The notes beneath the pieces are model-generated. The model made no database searches. It saw nothing but the letters and a program-made list of their open reading frames with translations, and was not told the origin of the DNA. DNA of 48,534 nt from Zygnema cylindricum (taxonomy: Eukaryota > Streptophyta > Zygnematophyceae > Zygnematales > Zygnemataceae): NCBI GenBank assembly GCA_037447655.1, contig JBBHKE010002123.1:79984-128517 (forward strand), given 5' to 3'. The translations under genes and the position numbers were made by a program. Below are positions 10,117-20,552 of the stretch, in pieces. The stretch's first letter is position 1. The number at the start of each line of letters is the position of its first letter.

Positions 10117-10307
10117 TACTTTGTCGACCGTACATGTTTTGGATTCTCTTGTCGGCATAGTCGACGGTTTTTTTACTTTTTTGTACTTTGTACTTTTGAA
10201 AACGGCAGAAAAGTTCCAAGGTATTGAAACGATTTCTTTTGTTTGTTCTCGGATTTGTAGTTTTGTACCAACGCTGTAGGCATATTTTGGCTCCAAGTGA
10301 AAGCGTA

Positions 10308-10830
10308 CACCGCCAATCGTTATTAGCGTTGTGTACACTATTTCCGTCCCGCGTTTTTTTCAAATTATTCTCCATTAGTGTAGTTCATTCTATTTTTTTC
10401 TGTACTCTATTTAGGGTTAAATTTTCAGTACCGTACAAAACGGAAGTACGTCATCCTTAAATTAGTGTGGCGTACGGGGATACAAGGGTGACTTTTTTCC
10501 TGTCGTTTTCGTCACGAAAATATTGCTTAAGCGAAACAATCATTTGCCGTACGAAGACAGCGAAAAACCGAAACAGTTAGAGTCGTCGCGTAACTTTTTA
10601 CCATCTAACTAACGGGAAGGCGTGCGCACGTTTCGCACTTTTTGAACATTTTTTTGCACGAGGCCGAGTTTCTCGTGTTTCAGAGTAAGGGGCTTTTTTT
10701 GTCGTTTGATGTTTAATTCACAACCGTACGAAGATAGGGAAAAATGTGAAACTACAATGTGCGTCATCAATTCATCATCAAGCTTAGAATGTAGTACATG
10801 TTGTCGTCTTTCGGTTTTAGGCATAGTTCA
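10308..10830. mobile_element. Possible remnant of a related TA-family element
   Basis: A left-end-like sequence CACCGCCAATCGTTATTAGC preceded by TA starts at 10308, and words shared with the element at 22143-22680 (ACCGTACAAAA, then AAGTAC) follow. I cannot find a matching right end, so the end coordinate is a guess. Confidence 0.3.
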
Positions 10831-10837
10831 AAACATA

Positions 10838-11512
10838 GTTCAAAAGTAGGTGACCGTACGACCATACAATATGCCTATTGTAGGCAAAACATACAATATG
10901 CCCTTAAGACCCATATTGTATTGGCCGCAAAATGAAATAAAATAGGGACAGGGTTGAGTTGCACATCGATCGATAGAGAATTAAACGACATGTCTAAATT
11001 TTGAAAAAAAATCGGACAAAAAAAAATATTTCTGTGAGTTTTGAGGGACTTTTTATTTAAACCGTCAGATTTGGACGATCGGACGGTCGCTGATCAAAGT
11101 AGACGATTTTAAAAAGATCACATGAAAGGCCATAACACAACTTACGAAAGGACAATCTGTCATATTAGCGTCTTCAATTTTGAGGGCCACACTAAATAAA
11201 GCCTTAAATTGACCAACCAGGCAGTATGGGACGATAAAAAAAAAAAAATGCCACACTGCCAAAAAAATTACCAAAACCTACGGACCAACCCCGTTGGTGG
11301 CTTTTCCCACGGAATGTCATCCTACGCCGTGTCAGTTCGCTAAAAAAAATCGTCCGGCGGCGTGCGCTGTACTTTGATCTTACGTCAGATTCGGACGTTC
11401 GTACAGGAGTGTGCACGAAGCACACACATACAGTATGCCTACGTTGCGCGAGTTTTGTGCAAAGTTTTGTGCGCCTACCAAAGGCCTACCATAAAAAAGC
11501 CTACTTTTGAAC
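10838..11512. mobile_element. Unclassified 675-bp element, copy 1 of tandem pair
   Basis: Bounded by GTTCAAAAGTAGG and its inverse CCTACTTTTGAAC. It contains CATACAATATGCCTATTGTA, an AACCGTCAGATTTGGACGAT block and a CCGTGTCAGTTCGCTAAAAA block, all present in the same order in the second copy that begins five bases later. No coding frame is supported. The short terminal inverted repeats suggest a DNA transposon, but the class is unknown. Confidence 0.6.
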
Positions 11513-11516
11513 TTTG

Positions 11517-12117
11517 GTTCAAAAGTAGGTGAAAGTAGGCCCATACAATATGCCTATTGTACGCAAAACATACAATATGGCCTTAAAAACCATATTGTAT
11601 TGGTCGCAAAATGAAAAATAATAGTAACAGTGTTGAGTTGCACATAGATCGATAGAAAATTAAACGGCATGTCTAAATTTTGAAAAAAGTTCGGACAATT
11701 TTTTATTTTTCTGTGAGTTTTGAGGTATTTTTTATTTAAACCGTCAGATTTGGACGATCGGAACGGTCGCTGATCAAAGTAGCGATCTAAGAAGATCACA
11801 TGAAAATCCCTTTTTTTTTTTTTCTGTTTTTTTTTTTTTCGTTTTTTTTTTTCCGGGTTTTTTTTTTTCGGGTTTTTTTTTTCCGGGTTTTTTTTTTCCG
11901 GGTTTTTTTTCCCGCGGAATGTCATCTAACGCCGTGTCAGTTCGCTAAAAAATTCAGTCCGGCGGCGTGCGTTGTACTATGATGATACGTCAGATTCGTA
12001 CGTTCGTACAAGAGTGTGCACAACGCACACAAATACAATATGCCTACTCTGCGCGAGTTTTGTGCCAAGTTTTGTGCGCGTACCAAAGGCATACCATAAA
12101 AACTCCTACTATTGAAC
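11517..12117. mobile_element. Unclassified element, copy 2 of tandem pair (601 bp)
   Basis: Same internal order and ends as the element at 10838-11512. The right end is degenerate (CCTACTATTGAAC). The central part is replaced by a run of T(n)CCGGG units at about 11808-11914, which sits where copy 1 has ordinary sequence before the CGGAATGTCATC block. Confidence 0.6.
11808..11914. repeat. T(n)CCGGG minisatellite
   Basis: About six units of 8-14 T followed by C/CGGG, inside copy 2 of the tandem element. It translates to Lys-rich or Phe-rich nonsense. Confidence 0.8.
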
Positions 12118-12327
12118 TATGGTTTTAGGCCACGTCAATAAACGTCTATTTTCAAACTTTACATTAAAACACATCTCCACTGAAGTATCACCAATTCACC
12201 ACTCCACGAATATTAACAAAGTCACTTCAAATATCTAGCGACGAAACTACTTCATCGCTGGTCGTCGCTGCTTTAGCTACGAGAATGTCTCATTGCTAAA
12301 TGAGTGCTCTGTACTTAGTCTAACATT
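12118..12327 (-). repeat. Truncated 3' LTR of copia element A
   Basis: On the minus strand it begins TGTTAGAC right after the polypurine tract and matches the 5' LTR and element B's LTR through AGACATTCTCGTAGCTAAAG and the GACGACCAGCGATGAAGTAG block. It fades at about 12120, where the neighbouring repeat starts. Only about 210 bp remain of an LTR that is about 500 bp in element B. Confidence 0.65.
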
Positions 12328-12338
12328 CCCTCTCTTAC
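12328..12338 (-). other. Polypurine tract of copia element A
   Basis: Reads AAGAGAGGGAA on the minus strand immediately before the LTR start TGTTAG. This is the expected position for plus-strand priming in an LTR retrotransposon. Confidence 0.6.
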
Positions 12339-12359
12339 CGAGACACTCAAAGCCCCCTT

Positions 12360-13767
12360 TTACTCCATGCCCACTAACGTCTTTCCCATTTCATATACTT
12401 CCTTCAATGCTGCTTTGGTTAACATATCTGCAGCTTGTTCTACTGTAGGTACAAACACAAATTCAACCTCTACTTCCGAAACTAAATCTTGAACAAAATG
12501 CCACTGAATTTTAATGTGTTTAGTGCGTTTACGCAAAATAAGATTTTTTACTAAGTGCAATGGAGGACATATTGTCACTCAATATTTTCATGCATTCTTT
12601 TTCCACTCCAACCTCCATTAAAATTTCCTTGTTCCACACGGCATTCTTCGCAGCATGACATGCGACCATATATTCCGCCTCTGTAGATGAGAGTGACACG
12701 GTAGGCTGCAAGCGGGAATTACAAGAGATGGCTCATCTTGCAAGTAAAAACACATATCCTGAAGTAGACCTTCATGTACCATGGTCCCCTCCATAGTGGG
12801 CATCACGATATCCATAACAGCTCAAGCTCTCACCTTTCTTATAAACAATTATAAGATTAAGTGTTCCAACCAAATATCTGAAGATTCTCTTTACTGCCTC
12901 CCAATGTATCTTTTTCGGATATCTACAATACTGACTAACCAGACTCACTGCGCCACTAATATCTGGCCAAGTTCCGACACTCAAATACATTAAGCTTCCG
13001 ACCGCCTCCCTATACGGGGCATCAACCTCAAAACTTTTAACAAAGTTAGAAGGCTTGTCACGAGGATCAAGAGGAGTTCCAAGTGGCTTACAATCTAAGA
13101 ACCCAAATCTTTCTAGTACTTTTTTTGTATATTGTTCTTGGCTTAACTTAATGTCTTCGTTGCTCCTACTCTGAATCTAAATTCCCACTTTGTATTGTGC
13201 ATCCCCTAAGTCTGTAATTCTAAAATGTTTTCGAAATTCATTTTTTAAATATCCAAGTAACTCCAAGTTGTGAGAGATAGAAATGAAATCATCTACGTAT
13301 ACACTAAAAATTATCATGTCCCAACCTTCTCCCCGAATATACACTCCACAATCAGTAAGCCTCTTAAATCCCAAAGTTAGTAAAACCTTATGAAGCTTAT
13401 GGTTCCATGTTCTCGGTGCTTTCTTCAAACCATACAAAGCCTTCCACAACCTCCATACCTTACCATTCTTTCTAGTAACTCCTTTTTAAATTTTCATATA
13501 CACCTCCTCCTCTAATTCATCATTTAAAAAGGTTAAACACTGGTTTTTACTTCTCCTCCCATCCGTCGAAGTCTCGAGCCTCTCGATATGATTGAGGATC
13601 GATAGGACGATATTCTGTAATTGCCTTTCATAAGAGGAAGGATTCCGCCTTTCCTTCTCTAATTTCAAAAATTGCCCTCTGGTAACTGGCTTTCTTTTTG
13701 TATGACTGTCCTGGTGAGAATCGTTCCGGTGCCTTCCCTTTTGTTGATCTCTTACTTGTCCGTACAT
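12360..13767 (-). pseudogene. Copia reverse transcriptase-RNase H remnant
   Basis: In order along the minus strand: FLNDELEEEVYMK, LYGLKKAPRTWN, the catalytic YVDD (13299-13288), LGTPLDPRDKPSN, YREAVGSLMYLSVGTWPDI, LSSTEAEYMVACHAAKNAVW (RNase H) and KHIKIQWHFVQD, ending near PTVEQAADMLTKAALKE. All are hallmarks of plant-type copia polymerases. Stops (for example after VYMKI, after YKVGI and after KKSYFA) and a frame change in RNase H break the frame. The segment that should contain the first catalytic Asp before AFLNG reads KNQCLTFLN, so that Asp appears lost. Confidence 0.85.
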
Positions 13768-14122
13768 CCTCTACAAATTCTTAATCCGAATCACTTCTCT
13801 CAATCTTATCATCATCCTCTTTTCCCAGGGGTGTCTATTCTGATGTCACGTAGTTATTGCGAGTAGGTGATTCTCTAATGACCTTATCTCCTTGTGATTC
13901 GTTGCTGGTGAGCTTAAGTGTCGGAAATTTCTCTAAAGTTTTCTCTGCAAATCGCACATTTTTTTTGTCCCTAACTCTATCAAAACGTATTCCTCTTCCT
14001 CCTACTCTCTTGTGAATTTCTCATAATAACTCTCTTCCTTGTAATCTTGAGCCCGTTAGGACTCATTAGCTCCTTTCACCATCGATTCCACATTTTCACC
14101 AAACTCCATATTTCTAGACTCT

Positions 14123-14836
14123 TTAACTCTTTAGACTCTTTTTAATTCTAGTAACGGGGTTATAAATTTGATACTGCATTAAATTTTCACTATATTCCAC
14201 AATGTATCCTTCCCATGACCGTGCCTCAAACTTCCCCTCTCGATTTGTTTCCTCTTCACACCCTATAGCCTCACATCCCCAAATCCTTAACTGTTTCACA
14301 GTGGGCACATGTCCACTCCAAAGTTCCTCTAGTGTTTTGCTGCCCAATTCCGAGTTGATTCTCTGGTTGGTAACATGATTGGCCGCCCTAATTGCTTCTC
14401 CTCTAAGACGATGTGTGATTTTTGTCGTATGCGATTTTTTTCCCACTGTATCAATATCCATTATCGGACCGCTATCCACTATGATGGATTTTGGTATAGT
14501 GAGTTTTCTAATGTTAATGAACAGTCTTCGATCAGAGCACATGTGATGTGTGGCACTTGAGTCTATGATCCTATTGTTAAATTTTCCTTTACCCTCCTTG
14601 CCTCGTGTGTGAAGTAAGGCATCCTTTTTTTTATGTGATTCCTCTATAAGTGAAATGAAGAATTCTTGAATTTGTCCCATAGGCCCATCCCCAAGAAATT
14701 CCCCTCTACCTGATGAGCTACTTCCTCCACTTCCTCCACCTCTAAATTGTCCCCCCTCCGTGATTGTTTCCATTATTCTGATAACAACCACGATTAGTGC
14801 GTCCCCATTTCTGAAAAATGTTACACTGTTTGACAA
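14123..14836 (-). pseudogene. Copia protease and integrase remnant with internal deletion
   Basis: Contains a protease active-site-like IIDSSATHHMC (family consensus DSGATHH; the Gly is replaced by Ser), then within about 50 residues jumps to the integrase C-terminal region RGEAIRAANHVTNQRINSEL and TLEELWSGHVPTVKQLRIWGC. The GAG-pre-integrase zinc domain and the catalytic D,D,E core of integrase are missing. This single open frame of 237 codons is the product of an in-frame deletion. Confidence 0.75.
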
Positions 14837-14862
14837 ATGTTACACTGTTTTCTTTTGTCTAA

Positions 14863-14904
14863 ACATTCAAAGGAGTCATGCCTAGTCTCGTGATAATTAT
14901 AACA
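14863..14904 (-). pseudogene. Degenerate CCHC zinc knuckle of copia gag
   Basis: Reads CYNYHETRHDSFEC. Compared with the CX2CX4HX4C consensus, the second Cys is Tyr, a one-base change (TGT to TAT). A 19-base local duplication (ATGTTACACTGTTTGAC-like) lies just beside it at 14819-14850. Confidence 0.65.
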
Positions 14905-14949
14905 TGTCATCTGAGAGGTATCACGTTGATGTGATCCTCTCCCTAGGCC

Positions 14950-15919
14950 CTATGACCTGCCTCCTCCTCCACGGAGTCCACCTCCTCTCCCCCTACATCC
15001 CCTAAAGCTGTAAGCTCCTTTGTTATCCTCCTCTTGATAACTTGGATAGGAAGATCCTTTGTTTTCCTCTTTCGATGTTGCTTTCTCCTTCTCTGTACTT
15101 TTCAAGTGGTTGATGGCGCAAGCCATTGTTGGTTTTTTTCGCTCCTTGATGACCTCTTTCGCCACCGCAAACTTGCTTGGAAGCCTCCTCATAAAAACAA
15201 ACAACCTCTCTTTTTCTGCATGGAAGTTATTGAGTGAGTTAAGTTGCTCTATGATGACAATAAACCTTTTGACTCTATCATCAATGTACTCATTCTCTTT
15301 CATTCTAAACCCAATATACTCCTCAAAGAGATAATTTCATTTGCCTCAAACCCCTTTCAAACCCATTTTGCACAGCGGTCCAACATTTATAAGCCCTATC
15401 ATGAGTTAGAAGATGTTCATGCATAGAACTATAACAACTTTGTATCAGTGCTGTAGAAGTCGCCATTTCTTTCTTGTCCCACTTGGTTACCCCAGCCAAA
15501 TCCACGGAAGGATCCGGTCGCGTGTCTACCCTGATCACGATGTCCCAAAGTTTTTTTGGTGTGAATGCTCCTCGAATGTATCGCTTCCAAATTGCATAGT
15601 TGGAACCTGTAAAAACGATGGTCTTATTAAACACTATAATTTCATCATCTTCACTCTTCTCCTCTTCCTCCTCATGAAGTTTAAATTTCCACGTCTTCAT
15701 TATCTTTGTTTTCTTTGAGTTGTGAGAATCACCACTGCCTCCTCCATCGTCGTCATCTTCTTTTGTTTTGATAAAATCCTGAGAGCGTTCGCACTTTTCG
15801 TCGTCCATCTTCACATTTTTCTCTCCACATTTGTCAAACTCATCATACTGTGTCCCCATAACTCCTCCTCCACTAACACCTCCACTAGGTTCAACAAACG
15901 ATTTCCCTTTTTCCGCCAT
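14950..15919 (-). pseudogene. Copia gag remnant (element A)
   Basis: The likely start is ATG at 15919 (MAEKGKSF), 22 bases inside the primer site. It has an acidic N-terminus, then GSNYAIWKRYIRGAFTPKKL and MHEHLLTHDRAYKCWTAVQN, the conserved gag block of plant copia elements. Comparison with element B shows single-base deletions near 15340 that break the frame. The second half (MKENEYIDDRVKRF to LPSKFAVAKEVIKERKKP) continues in another frame and ends in a Gly/Arg-rich segment before the zinc knuckle. Confidence 0.8.
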
Positions 15920-15940
15920 ACCGGGAAGAGTTGCTAGTAA

Positions 15941-15955
15941 CCTGCTCCGATACCA
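15941..15955 (-). other. Primer-binding site of copia element A
   Basis: Minus strand TGGTATCGGAGCAGG, two bases from the LTR end CTTTCA. It resembles the TGGTATCAGAGC site used with initiator-Met tRNA in plant copia elements, with one difference (CGG for CAG). The same site is present in element B at 19662-19676. Confidence 0.7.
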
Positions 15956-15957
15956 AT

Positions 15958-16820
<863 letters not shown>

Positions 16821-17058
16821 TTTGTTTTCTTTCGTCCGTTTCTGTCCAATAAGTATTTTTTTTTGCAAGGGTTTCAAGAATTCAATGTCATTTCACGTCG
16901 ATCAGACAGGTGATGCAAAGGCAAAACGCATCTTTTTCAACCATTAACAACATAGAGATGGGAGGATGTAGGTCCAATGTCACGCAAAGACATGCGACGT
17001 CACAAGCATATAGAAAAAATATGGTGCGACAACAGAGATTATAAACACTGACAACCCC
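16821..17058. other. Intergenic repeat-derived DNA
   Basis: No gene is visible. Sequence such as AAAGACATGCGACGTCACAA resembles the block near 45400-45450 (GGAAGACGTCACAATAAAGC), indicating a dispersed repeat. Confidence 0.4.
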
Positions 17059-17079
17059 TCACAGGCATTGTCGACATAT

Positions 17080-17300
17080 ACAATGGTCACACACGTAAGT
17101 AGTTATTTTGTTTTTAAGCATTGGGACAGTGTTTCGTACACAATAGTCACACACGTAAGTAATTATTTTGTTTTTAAGAATTGGGACACAGTTTCGTACA
17201 CAATAGTCACACACATAAATAGTTCTTTTGTTTTTAAACATTGGGATATTTTTTTGTACACAATAGTCACACACGTAAGTTATTATTTTTTTTTGACCAT
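17080..17300. repeat. 60-bp tandem repeat, about four units
   Basis: Units read approximately TACACAATAGTCACACACGTAAGT then ATTTTGTTTTTAA, with period 60. Because 60 is a multiple of three, one frame on each strand stays open and shows a 20-residue repeat. On the minus strand it includes YVCDYCVRN. I see no reason to call it a gene. Confidence 0.8.
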
Positions 17301-17344
17301 CGAGACACTTAAAAATAACGTACACCGGATCTTCGTTACAATAG

Positions 17345-17490
17345 AAAGTAAGTTCGCCAAGTTACAGCTACATGGAGAGATGACCTAGAAATACACGTTG
17401 TTTTTCTTTACCCGTCTTGCGCATGTACGGTTTTTTTTTTGCAAGGGTCCTTGACCTCCACTTTCATTCATGGATCTTTGGAGAAAGTCA
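17345..17490. repeat. Dispersed repeat shared with 1-200 and 45090-45230
   Basis: Contains AAAGTAAGTTCGCCAAGTTA (as near 149 and, inverted, near 42750), and about 90 bases later ACCTCCACTTTCATTCATGG, which recurs at about 45194-45213 in the same relative context (GCATGTACG upstream). No coding frame is supported. Confidence 0.5.
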
Positions 17491-17880
17491 ACAAAGTAGT
17501 CGCATCGTTCTTGTAAATTTTGCACTTTATAACTTTGCATTTAAAATGGTATGAGATCATAAATTTTAACTCTTCTATTTCATTTTTTTGAAATTTAGAG
17601 CCACGAAATCACATTCTTGATGTGGAAGCTCCGAGTTTTGAACCTTGAAGTTATAGAATCACAACCGTAATGTTTGAGCTCAAAATTTCAAACTTTAGAG
17701 ATTTGAAATTTTGAATTCCATTCTTTAACAGTTACATCTAAATAGTTTGGGCTTAGAACCTAAAGACTTCGAACGCAAATTTTGGAGTTATAATTTGCAT
17801 TGCAGAGTTCAAAATTCACGACACTAAAGACTTAGCTCAAACTCTCAAGCCTTGAATCCAAACTCTGCAGTTTGAAAATT

Positions 17881-18082
17881 TGAACTTTGGATTTATAAAT
17901 TGACATCTCTAAACCCCGAGCCCATAATTTAAACACCAAGAGTTAAAAATTCACAACGCTAATGTCTACGCTTAGTTTTACATTTTGTGGGGTAAATAGA
18001 TGAAGAGAGGGAGAGAGTGAGAGAGAGAGAGGTAAAATCTATGTAAAACATACTTTTTAAACAAAAAAGAGAGAGAGGGCTT

Positions 18083-18123
<41 letters not shown>

Positions 18124-18275
18124 TTTGAAGTTTGGACTTATAAATTGACATCTTTAAACTCCGAGCCCAAAAGTTAAACACCAAGAGTTAAAAGTCCACA
18201 ATGCTAATGTCTACGATTTGAGGTAAAATCTCTGTAAAACATACTTTTAAAACATATAAGAGAGAGAGAGCTTTC
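17881..18275. repeat. Direct duplication with (AG)n tracts
   Basis: About 17880-18080 and 18121-18275 share TTATAAATTGACATCT, AACACCAAGAGTTAAAA, CTAATGTCTACG and GGTAAAATCT-GTAAAACATA in the same order, each copy ending in a GAGAGAG-rich tract. The second copy lacks about 50 bases. Confidence 0.75.
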
Positions 18276-18368
18276 TCTCTCTCACACTCTCACTGTACGC
18301 TTTGTTAGATATTGCAACAAAGAAAAAGAGAGGAAGAGAGTGGGGAGGAGATTTCTCTCCCTTTCCTA

Positions 18369-18486
<118 letters not shown>

Positions 18487-18807
18487 TTGTATTTCAACAC
18501 GATCAAGATACGTACTTGTAGAAGATTGAGAACTATCCCGAATACTAACAACCTGGCGAAACGTTTTACGCAAACTTTTCCCTAAACTCCGTTTACTTTT
18601 AATAGAGAAACGTCTCATATAACCCCAATCTTACTTCCTCTTACTCAAATAACTACTACCGCAGTTTTCCAAATTAGAGTAGTATCTTGTTGAGTTGAGT
18701 GAGTTATTGAAGGGATGTCTTTTTCTTTTCAACAAACAAAAATACTCCTCAGAAGGTTCGTTTAAACGCCATCGATTTCTCCAGTAGTTTCCCGCTCTCT
18801 TTAACTG

Positions 18808-19640
18808 TTACCGTATGCGATAATTAGTGAACTTCTCGTGTATTGTCAATTTCTCTCGCCCTTTGATGACCTCTTTAGCTACCGCAAATTTGCTTGGAAG
18901 ACTCCTCATAAAAACAAACAACTTTTCTTTTTCTGTAGGGAAGTTATTGAGTGAGTTGAGTTGTTCTATGATGAGATTAAACCTTTTGACGCCATCATCA
19001 ATAAACTCATTCTCCTTCATTCTAACCCCAATATACTCTGCAAAGAGATAATTTTCATTTGCCTCAAATCCCTTTTCAAACGCATTTTGCAAAGCGGTCC
19101 AACAATCATAAGCCCTATCAAGAGTTAGAAGATGTTCATGCATAGAACTAGCACAACTTTATGTTAGTGCGGTGGAGGCCGCAATATCTTTCTTGTCCCA
19201 CTTCTTTGCTCTGACTAGATCCACGGAAGGATCTAGTCGTGTTTCTTCCACGATAATGATGTCCCAAAGTTTTTTCGGTGTGAATGCTCCTCTAATGTAT
19301 CTCTTCCAAATTGCATAGTTGGAACCCATGAAGACGATGGTCTTATTAAACACTTTAAGATCATCATCTTCGCTCTCCTCATCTTCCTCATAAAGTTGAG
19401 ACTTCCCCTTCTTTTTCTTTATTTTCATTGAGTTGTGTAAGTCTCCACTTATACCTCCATCTTCATCATCTCCTTGTGTTTTGAGAAACTCTAGAAAGTG
19501 TTGAAACATTCCCTCGTCCATCTTCACATTTTTCTCCCCCCATTCGTCATACTCGTCATATTGTGTCCCTGTAACTCCTCCACTAACCCTTCCACTAGCT
19601 CCTTCGTAGGTTTCGCCGGGGATTTCCCTTTCTCCCCCAT
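18808..19640 (-). pseudogene. Copia gag remnant (element B)
   Basis: Opens with MGEKGKSPAKPTKE from ATG at 19640, then shifts frame to the block GTQYDEYDEWGEKNVKMDE, which parallels element A (GTQYDEFDKCGEKNVKMDD). A TAA at 19158-19156 replaces the Gln of element A (ACA TAA versus ATA CAA); the same frame then continues through MHEHLLTLDRAYDCWTALQN and LPSKFAVAKEVIKGREK. It is therefore a pseudogene with at least one frameshift and one nonsense codon. Confidence 0.8.
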
Positions 19641-19678
19641 ACTGACAAGCGTTGCCAGTAACCTGCTCCGATACCAAA

Positions 19679-20179
19679 TGAAAGATAACAAATAAAACAA
19701 TGTATACACAACAAAGAGAGTGTTACTCCAAAATTCAGTATATTAAATACAACCAAAGTACAAATCTCCTTTAAATGCTGATCTTTCTACGCCTCCATAA
19801 AAATCCATGCCTCCAAAAAGATAACTGTACCACTAAGTCACATCAAATACATATACATACACGACTAGAAATGCGTAAGAGTCAACGTGGCAAAAACATA
19901 CGACCGATAAAAGGTAGCCGTCCTGAATTAGTTGACTAACAAGGAAAGTCAACCACTAACCGACTTAATCAACACGGTATGATTAGAACTTACGTGAAGC
20001 GTGACCAAACAATTTCCCACGTCACTTCTACGGTACATCTAAGACTTACGCGAAACGAACAAATTATTTCCACGTCACTTCAAATATCTAGCGGCGAAAC
20101 TACTTTGTCGCTGGTCGTCGCTCCTTTAGCTACGAGAATGTCTTGTCGCTAAATGAGTTCTCATTACTCAATCCTAACA
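19679..20179 (-). repeat. LTR of copia element B (501 bp)
   Basis: Begins TGTTAG and ends TTTCA on the minus strand. It is the best-preserved LTR in the window and defines the LTR boundaries used for element A. Confidence 0.7.
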
Positions 20180-20185
20180 TGGTGA

Positions 20186-20360
20186 GGGAAAAGTCGACCG
20201 AAAGGAGAGGGAGAAGGGGAGGCACATTGAAGGGGAGAGGTAACGAGAAAGGAGAGGGGAAGGGAGTGGAAGAAGGAAAAGGAGAGGGTGAAGGGAGAAG
20301 AGACAAATTGAGAGAGATAGGGAGAGGGAGGGGCGAACCCAAAAGGGGAGAGGGGAAGCC
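20186..20360. repeat. Purine-rich GA/GGGA tract
   Basis: G/A-rich plus-strand sequence with long spurious frames. No coding evidence. Confidence 0.7.
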
Positions 20361-20552
20361 GCAACATCGAGGAGATACGCGGATGGGATACCGTGACGAC
20401 GTCGAAACCATGGAGGTCGGACGTGTCGACAAAATGTCAAGATGTTGAAAAGGGCAAAACAAGTTGCACAACCCACGGAAAAAAAAAAAAAAGGATGGTT
20501 GTTATTCGCCGAAAGGAATAATTTTTATAGGGTCTCTCCGCATTCTGCGTTA

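Larger units (their letters stand above)
18770..20179 (-). mobile_element. Truncated copia retrotransposon (element B)
   Basis: A minus-strand 5' portion of the same family as element A. It has an intact-looking 5' LTR (20179-19679), primer site (19676-19662) and most of gag, then stops near 18770 without zinc knuckle, integrase or RT. The LTR outer end TGTTAG lies at 20179. Because the (AG)n gap lies nearby, the truncation could partly be an assembly effect, but the sequence 18490-18770 between them shows no copia similarity. Confidence 0.8.

Noticed and set aside
17080-17300. CRISPR-like array
   Set aside because: Repeats are contiguous, with no unique spacers, in a eukaryotic genome.
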